Assembly (NCBI GenBank): GCA_017441205.1
Contig: JAFRYG010000121.1
Span: forward strand, 1-34,345
DNA: 34,345 nt
Direction of reading: 5' to 3'
DNA from: Pseudomonadota bacterium
Lineage (GTDB): Bacteria; Myxococcota_A; Bradymonadia; UBA4248
Below, piece by piece: positions 1 through 8,364 of the stretch (the stretch's first letter is position 1; each line of letters opens with the position of its first letter). A program made the position numbers and the translations under genes. The notes below the pieces were generated by a model that saw only the letters and a list, made by a program, of their open reading frames with translations, was not told the DNA's origin and searched no databases.

Positions 1-60
1 AGAGCTTATAGAAGAGAATGAATACCTGAGAACGGGATGTGGGCGGATTTCTGGATGTTA

Positions 61-95
61 GTGAATAGTGAATAGTGATTGCTGAATAGTGCTTA
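61..95. repeat. Degenerate heptamer tandem repeat (GTGAATA)
   Basis: GTGAATA occurs twice back to back at 61-74. Degenerate units follow: GTGATT at 75-80, GCTGAATA at 81-88 and GTGCTTA at 89-95. No function is apparent. Confidence 0.6.
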
Positions 96-128
96 TCAAC
101 ACTCTTGTCATAAGCAAAAAAAAAAAGC

Positions 129-160
129 GCCGACCGTATGCACGCAGTGCATAGGGCGGC
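129..160 (-). repeat. Bulged hairpin element, copy 1
   Basis: On the minus strand the core reads CC-TATGCAC-TGC-GTGCATA-C-GG, with an outer GCCG/CGGC extension across one mismatch. The unpaired C after ATA is the family hallmark. In this orientation it is followed by an 11-base T run (complement of 116-126), so it could also act as an intrinsic terminator, although no minus-strand gene lies immediately upstream. Confidence 0.7.
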
Positions 161-166
161 GAAAAA

Positions 167-192
167 GCCCGTATGCCCAAAGGGCAAAGGGC
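167..192 (-). repeat. Bulged hairpin element, copy 2
   Basis: The minus strand reads GCCC-TTTGCCC-TTT-GGGCATA-C-GGGC. The outer GCCC/GGGC stem and the single unpaired C match the family. A T/T mismatch (TTTG opposite CATA) is shared with the copy at 30502. A five-base T run follows in this orientation. It lies six bases from copy 1. Confidence 0.65.
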
Positions 193-299
193 GTTCCACC
201 ACCAAAATAACATCATTGACAGGGAATCATGGGCGCATTATAGGCGTTTGGAGTGGGGGTGTGTAGGTTTATGTAGGCGACATTTTGAGAGATTTCAGA

Positions 300-1742
300 A
301 TGAGTCAGGAAAGTCAGAATTATCTGAAAGGATCCATCGTCAGGACATTGCTAACGACTGGATTGGCAATGATTCCGGCGACGCTTGCGATGTCGCTGTA
401 CAATATTGTCGACACGTATTTTGTGAGCCGTCTCGGTTTGGAAGCCCTTGCGGCAATGGGGTTTTGTTTTCCAATCGTAGGAGTGGTCAGCTGCATCTAT
501 CACAGCATGTCGACGGCGGTCATGACGCTTCTTTCGCATGCGCTTGGGCGACAGGATGACAAAGAGGCTGCGCGCATTCTGCTTCATGGCCTGATATTTA
601 TGTTTGCGGCATCTCTGGTCATTGGCATTGCGGGGGCTGCATCCTGCCGATGGCTGTGTTCATTTTGGGTCGAAACGCCGGAAGTTCTCGAATATGTCTG
701 TCAATTTATGACGATTTGGCTGGTAGGGAATTTTACGATTTCGCTGGCCATGAGCACGCACAAATTCGTCCTGGCCCTTGGATTTCCCAAAAAGGCTGCG
801 ACATGGATGCTTGCCTCGCTGGGGTTGAACGTCATTCTGGAACCGCTGTTTATTTTTGGACCGACGCAGACGATGGCCTGGATGAACAATGTTCTGGCTT
901 CTGTTACTGCGTATTTGACGGGCGATGTGATACCGCCTTCATTTGTGATTGATCCCGGGATTGGGCTAGGGATGTATGGAGCTGCGATTGCCACGGTCAT
1001 TGCGCAGGCACTCACGCCGGTGGGATGTCTTCCCATCATTCACAGGCGTTTGAAGATTTGGACGCGAGAAGCGCTGGATATGTCCAAATGGAACGAAGAC
1101 GTTCTGAGAATTGTAAAGTTTTCGATACCGACGATTCTGGGCATGATCATCATGCCATTGTCGGGATTTGTGGCAACAGGAGTTGCCGCTCATTTTGGCG
1201 ACAAAGTCGTTGCAGCCATGGCCTGCATATCGCGCCTTGAAACGCTTGCATTTGTCGTCCCCATGTCGATTGGCATGGCGCTAATGCCGATGTTTGCACA
1301 GAATTACGGTGCCGGCCAGTTCGAACGAATCGATAAGATCCGCAGGATTTCGCAGGGATTTGCAGCATGTTATCTGTTTTTGTGTGCTGCAGTTTTTACC
1401 GTTCTGTCCAGTGTCATGGTGGGATTTTTTACAGATGATGCCGAAGTTCTTGCGATTGGTTCGACGGGGCTGAGCATTATCTGCTGGGGATTTGCCGGAC
1501 AGGAAGTTCACCGCTTTGGATGTTTTTGCTACAACGGCTGCAATCGTCCCGGAATGAGCGCCATATTCAACATCATCAAGATATTTGGGATGATGATTCC
1601 GCTGCTGCTTCTGGCACTTGTTTTTGAGGACTACAACTGGATATTCTGGGGACGATTGATCTCCGAACTGGCTGCTGCCGTCATGGTTCTGTATCTTTCG
1701 CGCCGCCTTGTCAGGCGGCTCATTCGCGGAGAAATCGCGTAA
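300..1742 (+). CDS. MATE family multidrug/solute efflux transporter
   Basis: This is an integral inner-membrane protein of 480 residues, the usual length for a MATE (MatE/NorM/DinF type) antiporter, with about twelve hydrophobic segments. Proteins of this family export organic cations and drugs in exchange for Na+ or H+. The family call rests on overall topology and on typical stretches such as IPATLAMSLYNIVDTYFVSRLG near the N terminus and the repeated half in which LGMIIMPLSGFVATGVAAHFG mirrors it. The frame is open from a TTG at 285, but ATG 300 is preferred because GAGAG lies about eight bases upstream. It stands alone on the plus strand and converges with the cysE-like gene (10 bp between stops), with no clear terminator between them. 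The substrate cannot be told from sequence. Confidence 0.9.
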   Translation: MSQESQNYLKGSIVRTLLTTGLAMIPATLAMSLYNIVDTYFVSRLGLEALAAMGFCFPIVGVVSCIYHSMSTAVMTLLSHALGRQDDKEAARILLHGLIFMFAASLVIGIAGAASCRWLCSFWVETPEVLEYVCQFMTIWLVGNFTISLAMSTHKFVLALGFPKKAATWMLASLGLNVILEPLFIFGPTQTMAWMNNVLASVTAYLTGDVIPPSFVIDPGIGLGMYGAAIATVIAQALTPVGCLPIIHRRLKIWTREALDMSKWNEDVLRIVKFSIPTILGMIIMPLSGFVATGVAAHFGDKVVAAMACISRLETLAFVVPMSIGMALMPMFAQNYGAGQFERIDKIRRISQGFAACYLFLCAAVFTVLSSVMVGFFTDDAEVLAIGSTGLSIICWGFAGQEVHRFGCFCYNGCNRPGMSAIFNIIKIFGMMIPLLLLALVFEDYNWIFWGRLISELAAAVMVLYLSRRLVRRLIRGEIA

Positions 1743-1752
1743 CTTTGCGGTG

Positions 1753-2646
1753 CTATACGGTTTTGATTTTCAGATCGGGCTGAACGAAGAGGACTTTTGT
1801 ATCTGCGGGAACGGAGTGCGTGAGCCAGACGTTTGATCCGATGACGGATCGAGCGCCGACGATGGTTTGACCGCCAAGAATGGTCGAATTTGCATAAATC
1901 GTCACGTCGTCCTCCAGAGTGGGATGACGTTTTGAATAGTCACCGGCATCGGGATCCGGGATACTGAGGGCACCGAGCGTGACGCCCTGATACATCTTGA
2001 CGTGATTGCCGATGATCGTCGTTTCGCCAATGACGACGCCGGTACCATGATCGATGAAAAAGCCTTCGCCGATCTGTGCACCGGGATGGATATCGATCCC
2101 CGTTCTGTTATGGACGTATTCCGTCATCATACGCGGGAGAATGGGAACTCCGCTATTGTGGAGGATGTGCGCCAGGCGGAATATGGACAGTGCGCGGAAT
2201 CCCGGATAGGAAAGGATAATCTCTGCGTAGCTTTTTGCTGCCGGATCTCCCTTGTAGGCTGCATGAAGATCGATTTGAAGAATGCTGCGAACATTGGGGA
2301 GCTGTTCAAAAAAGAATTCGGTAATACCTTCGGCCTGTTTTTCGAAACTCAGGTTTGAATCACTGGACGACATGCGGCATTTCGTGCAGGAAGCAGCATA
2401 TTTCAGACAGTCAGTGATGAGTTCCTGAAGTGTTTTATAGATTTCGGCCACGCGATATCCGATGGCATAGCTTAGGCCTGCTTCATTGCGAATGCTGTCA
2501 ATGAGTCCCGGATAGAGCAAGCTCTCGAGCTTGTGAGTCAGATCCGTGACACATGCTCTTGAGGGAAGAGCCCATGCCTGAAGATTGGTCATGTCGGAAT
2601 TGGATTCGTAGGATTTGAGCAGGTTTTGAACGATATTGTCGAGCAT
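1753..2646 (-). CDS. cysE: Serine O-acetyltransferase (CysE/EpsC type)
   Basis: It transfers acetyl from acetyl-CoA to L-serine, giving O-acetylserine for cysteine synthesis in the cytoplasm. The protein has 297 residues. The N-terminal half is helical and includes the SATase hallmark DLHAAYKGDPAA near residues 126-137. From about residue 165 a left-handed beta-helix of hexapeptide repeats follows, with DIHPGAQIGEG (185-195), IDHGTGVVIGETTIIG (198-213) and YQGVTLGALS. The catalytic His and acetyl-CoA-binding repeats appear intact. It is the last gene of the minus-strand run, 35 bp after the ExbD-like gene. The start is ATG 2646 with only a weak AAAGAA-like ribosome site. A supply of cysteine would suit an organism exporting very Cys-rich proteins, but that link is inference. 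Confidence 0.92.
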   Translation of the reverse strand: MLDNIVQNLLKSYESNSDMTNLQAWALPSRACVTDLTHKLESLLYPGLIDSIRNEAGLSYAIGYRVAEIYKTLQELITDCLKYAASCTKCRMSSSDSNLSFEKQAEGITEFFFEQLPNVRSILQIDLHAAYKGDPAAKSYAEIILSYPGFRALSIFRLAHILHNSGVPILPRMMTEYVHNRTGIDIHPGAQIGEGFFIDHGTGVVIGETTIIGNHVKMYQGVTLGALSIPDPDAGDYSKRHPTLEDDVTIYANSTILGGQTIVGARSVIGSNVWLTHSVPADTKVLFVQPDLKIKTV

Positions 2647-2681
2647 ATTCTTTATATTTGGTGATGATTTGAGGAGTGGAA

Positions 2682-3116
2682 TTATTCTTTTGTTTTTTCA
2701 ATAACGAGGTGGACGCGCTGAATTCCCAGTTCCTTGAGCATATCCAGAGCACTGATAACCTGACCGTGTCTGGCGCGGTGATCAGCTTTGACATTGACGT
2801 TGAGGTCCGGTGACGCCAGGAGTTTTTCAGCCAGATACAGCTTTAATTCATCCTGAGTTTTGGGAGCCGGTGCATCCGACTGATAAAGAGAACCGGATTC
2901 GTCGATCAAAAGCGTAATGGAAGCTGGCGGTGTTGGTGTTTGTGTGGTTGAGGATTTGGCCAGTTCTATATCGATAATGGCTTCTTCGACTTCTGTTTTG
3001 TCTTCACTGAAGGTCATGGTCAGAAGCAAAAAAACCAATAGAATGAAGACGACATCAATCAGCGGCGTGATGTCGAGACCTGGAATGAATCTGGAACGTG
3101 AATGGGCGAGATTCAT
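2682..3116 (-). CDS. ExbD/TolR family biopolymer transport protein
   Basis: This 144-residue protein has a short cytoplasmic N terminus, one membrane helix at about residues 14-37 (motif PLIDVVFILLVFLLL) and a periplasmic C-terminal domain. Asp21 in the helix corresponds to the conserved proton-path Asp of ExbD/TolR. With a TolQ/ExbB partner it uses the proton-motive force to drive outer-membrane or envelope processes. The partner is the gene immediately upstream (60 bp). The C-terminal part (LKLYLAEKLLASPDLNVNVKADHRA) fits the family's periplasmic fold. Neither TonB nor TolB is visible nearby, so an Exb or Tol assignment cannot be made. Confidence 0.9.
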   Translation of the reverse strand: MNLAHSRSRFIPGLDITPLIDVVFILLVFLLLTMTFSEDKTEVEEAIIDIELAKSSTTQTPTPPASITLLIDESGSLYQSDAPAPKTQDELKLYLAEKLLASPDLNVNVKADHRARHGQVISALDMLKELGIQRVHLVIEKTKE

Positions 3117-3176
3117 GGAAAAAGCTCATATTCCGGCGGCATGCCAGAGATTGCGTATGCAGAATAAAAAAGTGAA

Positions 3177-3851
3177 CTATTTGGATGGTTTTTCGGTCTT
3201 TGTCTTTGGCTGTTCCGGCGGCGGAGCCAGGATATCGATGATTTGCGTAGATTCGGATTCCAGTTCCAGCCAGAGACGATCGAGTTTGGAACTCAAAAAT
3301 CGGTGCAGCAGGAAAGCAGGAATTGCGACACACAAGCCGGCTGCAGTCGTAAGCAGAGCCTCCCAGATACCACCTGCAAGCATTCCGGGATTTGCATGAG
3401 CCCCGGCTGCGTATTCATCTGCGAGTTTGCTGAAGACCTGAATCATACCGGTCACCGTTCCGAGCAGACCAAGGAGAGGCGAAATGCTTGCAATAATGCC
3501 GATAGCCGGAATGAAACGCTCGAGTTTGGAGAACTGTATTTTGGCTTCGTCAGATACAGCTTCCTGAATGCCTTCGCGAGTGCGCTGCTGATGTTTGAGC
3601 GCCGTTTGTGCAAGCGCCCCCAGAGCACAGGGATGACTGTCACACAATGTCATCGCGCGCTCGTACTGGCTGGATTCGATGGCTTCCCGCAGAGGCTTTG
3701 ACAGTTGAGCGATCTGACGTCTGGCTGTATTGAGCGCAATGAGTCTTTCGATAAAGAAGACGATAGCTGCGATCGAACACAGGAAAATGAAGATCATGAG
3801 CACGCCGCCTTTGGCAAGAAAGTCGAGTGCTGAGGTAAAGAAATCAGTCAT
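3177..3851 (-). CDS. MotA/TolQ/ExbB proton channel family protein
   Basis: This 224-residue inner-membrane protein has three predicted helices: residues about 14-33, 108-132 (containing SPLLGLLGTVTGMIQVF) and 152-175 (containing EALLTTAAGLCVAIPAF). The last two motifs are the family signature lining the proton path. It forms the stator channel with the ExbD/TolR-like product encoded 60 bp downstream. The C-terminal tail is polar and Pro/Lys-rich. Length and topology are normal for ExbB/TolQ. The start is ATG 3851; an AGGAAC sequence lies about a dozen bases upstream, a little far for a ribosome site. It follows the small membrane protein gene by 16 bp, which suggests co-transcription. Confidence 0.92.
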   Translation of the reverse strand: MTDFFTSALDFLAKGGVLMIFIFLCSIAAIVFFIERLIALNTARRQIAQLSKPLREAIESSQYERAMTLCDSHPCALGALAQTALKHQQRTREGIQEAVSDEAKIQFSKLERFIPAIGIIASISPLLGLLGTVTGMIQVFSKLADEYAAGAHANPGMLAGGIWEALLTTAAGLCVAIPAFLLHRFLSSKLDRLWLELESESTQIIDILAPPPEQPKTKTEKPSK

Positions 3852-3867
3852 GAAATGAGTATTGTTC

Positions 3868-4242
3868 CTAATTGTTAGGGGGTATTGAATTTTTTAATGA
3901 TTTGGGAGAGGTAAAGAGTGCCTGAATAAATTCGAACTGAGCGGGGTGACTGCCCAGGAATTCCATAAAATCAGTTTCGCTGATTTGTCGATCTGAAAGG
4001 GAGGACAGTATACTGGCTTTTATGTGTTTTTTTCTAATCTGAAGAGAAACACTGCCGATAACCAGGATCAGCAGAGCCGTTCCGATAACCTGCAGCAGGG
4101 TAAAAGCCGAAAACCCCAGCCAGAAAAAGATCATGCATGCGATTGCGCCCTCAAAGACGAGAGCTTCTGCCGTCACAGTAACATAGACTTTGGCGAGCTT
4201 TCTGTCATGTAAAGATGCAATATCAGTCATTGCCTGGTTCAT
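3868..4242 (-). CDS. Small membrane protein of unknown function
   Basis: This 124-residue product is not recognised. Two hydrophobic segments are visible, about residues 24-48 and 51-68 (LLQVIGTALLILVIGSVSLQI), followed by a polar C-terminal half. The start overlaps the end of the GHMP kinase gene by 20 bp, so translation is probably coupled. A second possible start, Met5, lies 12 bp in. The ORF is sandwiched between the kinase and the TolQ-like gene with almost no spacing, which supports it as a real gene. It could be an accessory factor of the TolQ/TolR pair, but that is only a guess from position. Confidence 0.7.
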   Translation of the reverse strand: MNQAMTDIASLHDRKLAKVYVTVTAEALVFEGAIACMIFFWLGFSAFTLLQVIGTALLILVIGSVSLQIRKKHIKASILSSLSDRQISETDFMEFLGSHPAQFEFIQALFTSPKSLKNSIPPNN

Positions 4243-5158
4243 ATCTCAGTGGGGCTGCACGATACGTCAGATGTGTGATTTCCGGGGGCAAAAGATTCAG
4301 GAACTCGCTCAACTCAGAGTAAGACTCAGACATGGCAAGAAAGATATCGCCCCCCCCTGCTCCCGACGTTTTTAATGTGACATGACAGTCCTGCGCAATG
4401 GAAAAGAGATTGTCGAATTCCGGAGGCAGAATCATCGTTCCCATGACCCGTTCCAGCTGTCTTAATAACGCAGGCATGTGTTCCATTTGTTCGAGAAAAG
4501 ATCTTTTTTTTCCTTTGATGGCAAATTGTGCCATGTTCTGACAGGCTTCCGAGATGGCATCAATACATTTGATATATGCAGCCGAATGGCTGACATTTTG
4601 CGCTGATCTGAGGAATTGTTCTGTCGGAGCCTGGCGATGGGTTGCCAGAATCGCAATCTGCGGCAGATTCTGTTCCGGGATAGATGTGATTTGTGGTGAT
4701 TCCGGACAATGTTCGGCCAGCTGGATGCCCCCGAACAAACTGGCAATGATATCGATTCCCGAGCCCATGCCATTCTGAAGTTTTCGATGAAGTTCAATGG
4801 CCTTATGAAGATCAATCTGCTTTGAAGGTTTAATCTGAGAATATGCATCCAGCAATGCGACAATTGCGGCAGCACTTGAACCTATGCCGTATTTTTGATT
4901 CCGGTCATCGAGAAAATCATCGGCATTGATTTCAATATCGGCATCACAAAGGAATTCGTTCCGAAAAAGCAATTTCAACCGACCGCAAAAATCATCTGAA
5001 ATCAGGGGCTGAGCATTCAGGGAACGGATGTGACTGAGTTTTAAAAACAATTTTGGCGACAGAGCCATGGCCATTCCGGGGGCGCCATGCATCACCGCGT
5101 ATTCGCCAAAAATAAGGGCTTTGGCATAGCCAAAGCCCACAAAACCATTTGACTGCAT
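4223..5158 (-). CDS. GHMP kinase, mevalonate or phosphomevalonate kinase type
   Basis: It is an ATP-dependent small-molecule kinase of the mevalonate (isoprenoid) pathway family, 311 residues and cytoplasmic. All three GHMP motifs are present: N-terminal KALIFGEYAVMHG (residues 13-25), the ATP-binding GIGSSAA loop (91-97) and the C-terminal KTSGAGGGD (263-271). The GEYAV and SGAGGGD forms are closer to phosphomevalonate kinase, while the length also fits mevalonate kinase, so the substrate is left open. The start ATG lies 3 bp after the preceding lipoprotein gene and its ribosome site (GAAGAA) is inside that gene's end. No other mevalonate-pathway gene is in the window. Confidence 0.85.
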   Translation of the reverse strand: MQSNGFVGFGYAKALIFGEYAVMHGAPGMAMALSPKLFLKLSHIRSLNAQPLISDDFCGRLKLLFRNEFLCDADIEINADDFLDDRNQKYGIGSSAAAIVALLDAYSQIKPSKQIDLHKAIELHRKLQNGMGSGIDIIASLFGGIQLAEHCPESPQITSIPEQNLPQIAILATHRQAPTEQFLRSAQNVSHSAAYIKCIDAISEACQNMAQFAIKGKKRSFLEQMEHMPALLRQLERVMGTMILPPEFDNLFSIAQDCHVTLKTSGAGGGDIFLAMSESYSELSEFLNLLPPEITHLTYRAAPLRYEPGND

Positions 5159-5161
5159 GAA

Positions 5162-6091
5162 TTATTCTTCGGCCTCTTCGGCACTTTCCTCCGGAGCCCC
5201 TTCCTGTGCCTCGACCTGAACATCTTCGGCTTCTACGGCTTCAATTTCCTGAGCATCATCGGCACTTTCTTCAGGTTCGGGAGCAGCCTCTTCAGCCGGT
5301 TCCGCGACAGCAGGCTGTGCGTTTCCAGCACCATTTTTGTTCAACAAACTCTCTTCATACTGACGGCGCCGAACTTCCTGCTGTTTAATGAAGTAACTCC
5401 GGACTGCAGCTCTGCGGTTATATTCGGCTTCAAGATTCCCCTTTGCATGTTCCGTCATCTCATTGGAACTGAACATGATGGGATCGACAGCGGCCGCAAC
5501 ATAATTTGCCAAAACGGAAGTACGCCAAACCCCGTCTGCTTCCTTGACCATAATGAATGATTGACCGCTCATGTGGGTTTGAAGCTCAATCAAATTGGGA
5601 TTTCTAACGATATCCTTTTCAATCGTCAGTCCAGAAATGACATTTTCATTGAAGATAATGTTTTCAGGCTTAAAGAGATACATGAACAGATCTTTGTTAT
5701 TTTTGATTGGTCTGTCCGGATTTTTAAGGATATCGGTTCCCGTTTTTGAGCGCATGTATTTATGCTCAATATCTTCGAAATAATTTTCGATGACATCGTC
5801 CATTTTAACGAGCGTTACATACGCCGTGATGAGTTCATTTTTGGTCTGCGAGTCCAGTGCTTCGTATATTTTTTCCTTATCACATTCCGGAAGGCCGCTC
5901 GGGCGAGTGTATTTGGGGTCTTTCTCGTCTTTAAAAGTCCCGCAAGCCTTCAGCTGAGTAATGAAATCATTATAAGCGATGACGGCATCTCCGGCCTCTT
6001 TGGAAACAGTAGCCTCGGGCGTACAGCCAGCCAACCCCACAAACAACAAAGAACACACAAGGAAACGAAGCAGATGACGCATGAATTCCAT
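5162..6091 (-). CDS. Predicted lipoprotein with acidic Glu/Ala-rich tail
   Basis: This 309-residue product has a lipoprotein signal peptide (FLVCSLLFVGLAGC; lipobox LAGC, lipidated Cys near residue 23), so it is membrane-anchored on the periplasmic side or at the outer membrane. The body (about residues 30-240) is of unrecognised family. The last 60 residues are very rich in Glu, Ala and Pro (PAVAEPAEEAAPEPEE and similar), a low-complexity acidic tail. The start may be Met1 at 6091 or Met4 at 6082; the second has a weak GGA upstream, and both keep the signal peptide. It probably opens onto the GHMP kinase gene by translational coupling (3 bp). No function can be assigned. Confidence 0.8.
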   Translation of the reverse strand: MEFMRHLLRFLVCSLLFVGLAGCTPEATVSKEAGDAVIAYNDFITQLKACGTFKDEKDPKYTRPSGLPECDKEKIYEALDSQTKNELITAYVTLVKMDDVIENYFEDIEHKYMRSKTGTDILKNPDRPIKNNKDLFMYLFKPENIIFNENVISGLTIEKDIVRNPNLIELQTHMSGQSFIMVKEADGVWRTSVLANYVAAAVDPIMFSSNEMTEHAKGNLEAEYNRRAAVRSYFIKQQEVRRRQYEESLLNKNGAGNAQPAVAEPAEEAAPEPEESADDAQEIEAVEAEDVQVEAQEGAPEESAEEAEE

Positions 6092-6141
6092 GGAAGCAAA
6101 AGTAAATGAAATGATGTTTAAAGACGGAAAACCGAACCGGC

Positions 6142-6726
6142 TCAGTCTTCCATCTTGAACTGCATTGAGAGCGGGAGATTAATGGTGCAGTTGGCTGACA
6201 TTCCACAGACATCGCGCCAGTATCTCATAACATGATAGGGCTCAAGTGCGATTTCGACTTCAAGTTCAAGCTGCTGATAGCTGTCCATATACTGACGCAG
6301 GTCGCCCACATTGAAGTCCGAAAAGATGGCATCTTTGCCCTTGAGCTGACTGGAAGGCACCACCAGCCAGAAAACAGAGGGAGAATTCTCCGATTCGACC
6401 AAAGAAATACTGATGGTTTTAACGATATCAAGAGAAAGACTGACTGGTAATACGGCGTCGTCGGTGCGTGCGTCTTCATCCGAACCCTGAACATCAGGAG
6501 GTGATGACAACCAAGCCTCGTGGAGCGTCATGGAACTGATGGAACTCAAATCACGATCGAACTGGAATCGCTCGCGAATCGTCATCATACTGCCGTCATA
6601 AGGCATATTGGGAACATTGATCGAGATATTGGTACTGACTGAGTCGTAGTGCGTTTCAGTGGTGCACGCAGTCATCCCTAACATACAAAGTGCCGTCAAA
6701 CTCAATGAACAAATCAGTTTTTTCAC
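6142..6726 (-). CDS. Predicted lipoprotein of unknown function
   Basis: This product of 194 residues starts with GTG at 6726, preceded by a strong GGAGGA ribosome site seven bases upstream. A lipoprotein signal peptide is clear (KKLICSLSLTALCMLGMTAC, lipobox MTAC, Cys near residue 21). The mature part looks like a small beta-rich domain and keeps a Cys pair near the C terminus (DVCGMSANCTINLP). The family is not recognised. It is the first gene of the minus-strand run ending with cysE, 50 bp ahead of the next lipoprotein gene. Confidence 0.8.
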   Translation of the reverse strand: MKKLICSLSLTALCMLGMTACTTETHYDSVSTNISINVPNMPYDGSMMTIRERFQFDRDLSSISSMTLHEAWLSSPPDVQGSDEDARTDDAVLPVSLSLDIVKTISISLVESENSPSVFWLVVPSSQLKGKDAIFSDFNVGDLRQYMDSYQQLELEVEIALEPYHVMRYWRDVCGMSANCTINLPLSMQFKMED

Positions 6727-6822
6727 GTCAAATCCTCCAAAAAACCAAGCCGACTGTATTGTGACATTTTTTTACCGCATTTTCAACGTGTATTCATCAT
6801 TAATGTGTTTCTGCATCTGCAG

Positions 6823-6849
6823 GCGCGGGCTATTTCATACGCCCTGCGC
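6823..6849 (+). repeat. Bulged hairpin element, copy 3
   Basis: Reads GCGC-GGGC-TAT-TTC-ATA-C-GCCC-t-GCGC. The 4-bp GGGC/GCCC stem sits on a TAT/ATA inner stem with a three-base loop and the unpaired C that marks the family. It lies in the gap between the transglutaminase-like gene and the lipoprotein gene, immediately next to copy 4. Confidence 0.75.
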
Positions 6850-6850
6850 A

Positions 6851-6872
6851 CGCGGCTATTTCATACGCCGCG
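6851..6872 (+). repeat. Bulged hairpin element, copy 4
   Basis: Reads CGCGGC-TAT-TTC-ATA-C-GCCGCG. It has the same inner stem and loop as copy 3 but a different outer stem that still pairs perfectly, which is covariation between neighbouring copies and argues that structure is selected. Confidence 0.78.
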
Positions 6873-6885
6873 TTATTATCTTTGG

Positions 6886-8313
6886 TTATTCCCTCACGAT
6901 TCGGTGCCAGGTCATCTGTGTTTCGCCAAGCGGCCATTCCAAATCAATGGATATACGAATGGACAATTCTCCGGCGGCATCCGTCCTGACTCTCCACGTT
7001 TTGGAACGACTTCCGGCAGATAACTTCAATAAAAACAATCCATTGGCTATCGGCTGCATATTGCCATCCAGCATTCTGCCGCTCAATTCAAATTCCTCAT
7101 CCCTCGTCCTGTGCCTGGAAAAATCGTTCCGCGCAAAAAAATAGTACTCCCCTTCCTCCGGCATGGCCATTTTGCCCGTCCCTGAAGGACGGGACTGTGG
7201 GGAATCAGAAACCTGTCCGGAGACAGATAATGTGCCATTTAGAGATGATTCAGATACATCCGAGAAGGAATAATTGCGTTTTACTTCCCGGGGCAAAGTG
7301 GAATCCGCCGAAGAGATCGTCAGTGACTGCGCACGCCCGCCAAGTTCAACGGGATACCATCGGTTTTGGTAAAAAATCTCAATGAATGCGTGGATTTCAT
7401 TGGCCGCGATTCTCGTCGGAAATCCCAGTGAATTGGCTATCAGCATCAGCATAAAGGAACGATGGCGGCACAGACCTTTTTCCTGTTCGAGAATTGCCCT
7501 TCCGAATGTCATGGATGTGCCAGCAAAATCCTCTTTTTCCCCCAGGTCGAGAGGCTCACTCTGAAAAGCCTGAAAATACCGAATCAGCTCCACCATAGGA
7601 TTCGGTTTTTGCAATATTTGATGAATCCTGGGAATGTCGCGATAGACATTCTGTACGCCATCGACGACCGGAACAGGCAGTGTCCGGGAATTATCCGGCA
7701 TCAGATCAACAAAGAAATCAGCCGTTTTGGGAACGCCGGCATCCTCGTAGGATACGGTTTCGTAAGCAATACGATATATTCCCGGTTCATCGGCCTCAAC
7801 GACGTACTGATCCCCCGTACAGCGATACAGTTTTAAATGCGCATTTTTTCCACTTCCCAGATACTGACTGTCAAAGGACAGTATCAGCATTTCGGGAGAA
7901 TCACCTGGAATATCGACGAACTGATGCGCAGAAATATCCTGATAAATCAATGCTGAACGATGCAATTTGTGTTTTGGGGACGGAATTGTGTAATGCCATG
8001 GTGTACAATCGCTGTAATCCGGCGCAAGGGCAAAATTGTTCTGATCCGGATCAAACTCAATTTTTGTAAAAACCTTTCTGCGTTTATAGATTCCGACTGG
8101 CGGCGCGAATGGCTCCATCAGCTTCAGATCGCCGGCAACCCCTGTATTGTCATCCAGCATCAGGCGCGAAGGCATTTCGGGACTAAGCTGTTGAGCGGAC
8201 TGAGCATCTTCGGGCGGAACGATAGACTGGAGTACAAAGTACTCATACGGTACCTGAGCCGTCAAAACCGGAAAAGCACAGATGGCTATGATACATGCAA
8301 GGTAGGAACGCAC
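6886..8313 (-). CDS. Exported transglutaminase-like domain protein
   Basis: This 475-residue protein has an N-terminal signal sequence (YLACIIAICAFPVLTAQ). A transglutaminase-like (papain-fold) domain lies at about 250-330. Its likely triad is Cys282 in GLCRHRSFMLML, His308 in EIHAFIEIFY and Glu323 in RWYPVELGG, with Glu at the position usually held by Asp. Such domains act as cysteine proteases or amidases, or are inactive scaffolds. The N-terminal 200 residues look beta-rich, and the C-terminal 130 residues (FELSGRMLDGNMQPIANGLFLLKL) resemble a carboxypeptidase-regulatory or Ig-like module. The start codon is GTG with GAAG upstream. A terminator separates it from the TPR gene, so it needs its own promoter. 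The substrate is unknown. Confidence 0.8.
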   Translation of the reverse strand: MRSYLACIIAICAFPVLTAQVPYEYFVLQSIVPPEDAQSAQQLSPEMPSRLMLDDNTGVAGDLKLMEPFAPPVGIYKRRKVFTKIEFDPDQNNFALAPDYSDCTPWHYTIPSPKHKLHRSALIYQDISAHQFVDIPGDSPEMLILSFDSQYLGSGKNAHLKLYRCTGDQYVVEADEPGIYRIAYETVSYEDAGVPKTADFFVDLMPDNSRTLPVPVVDGVQNVYRDIPRIHQILQKPNPMVELIRYFQAFQSEPLDLGEKEDFAGTSMTFGRAILEQEKGLCRHRSFMLMLIANSLGFPTRIAANEIHAFIEIFYQNRWYPVELGGRAQSLTISSADSTLPREVKRNYSFSDVSESSLNGTLSVSGQVSDSPQSRPSGTGKMAMPEEGEYYFFARNDFSRHRTRDEEFELSGRMLDGNMQPIANGLFLLKLSAGSRSKTWRVRTDAAGELSIRISIDLEWPLGETQMTWHRIVRE

Positions 8314-8323
8314 GATTACTTCA

Positions 8324-8349
8324 GAAAAAAAGCCGCCAATCCGGCGGCT
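8324..8349 (-). terminator. Rho-independent terminator after the TPR gene
   Basis: On the minus strand AGCCGCC-GGATT-GGCGGCT is followed by a T run. It lies 15 bp beyond the TPR stop and just before the transglutaminase-like gene start, so it ends the kinase-truD-TPR transcript. Confidence 0.85.
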
Positions 8350-8364
8350 TTGAATGAGTTTGAA

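Larger units (their letters stand above)
1..299. other. Non-coding leader region with short repeats
   Basis: No convincing gene is visible before the MATE pump. The stretch holds a degenerate heptamer array (61-95), an 11-base A run (116-126) and two bulged hairpins (129-160 and 167-192). A short open frame starting at 173 lies across the hairpin and the MATE gene in another frame and has no ribosome-binding site, so it was not called. Confidence 0.6.
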
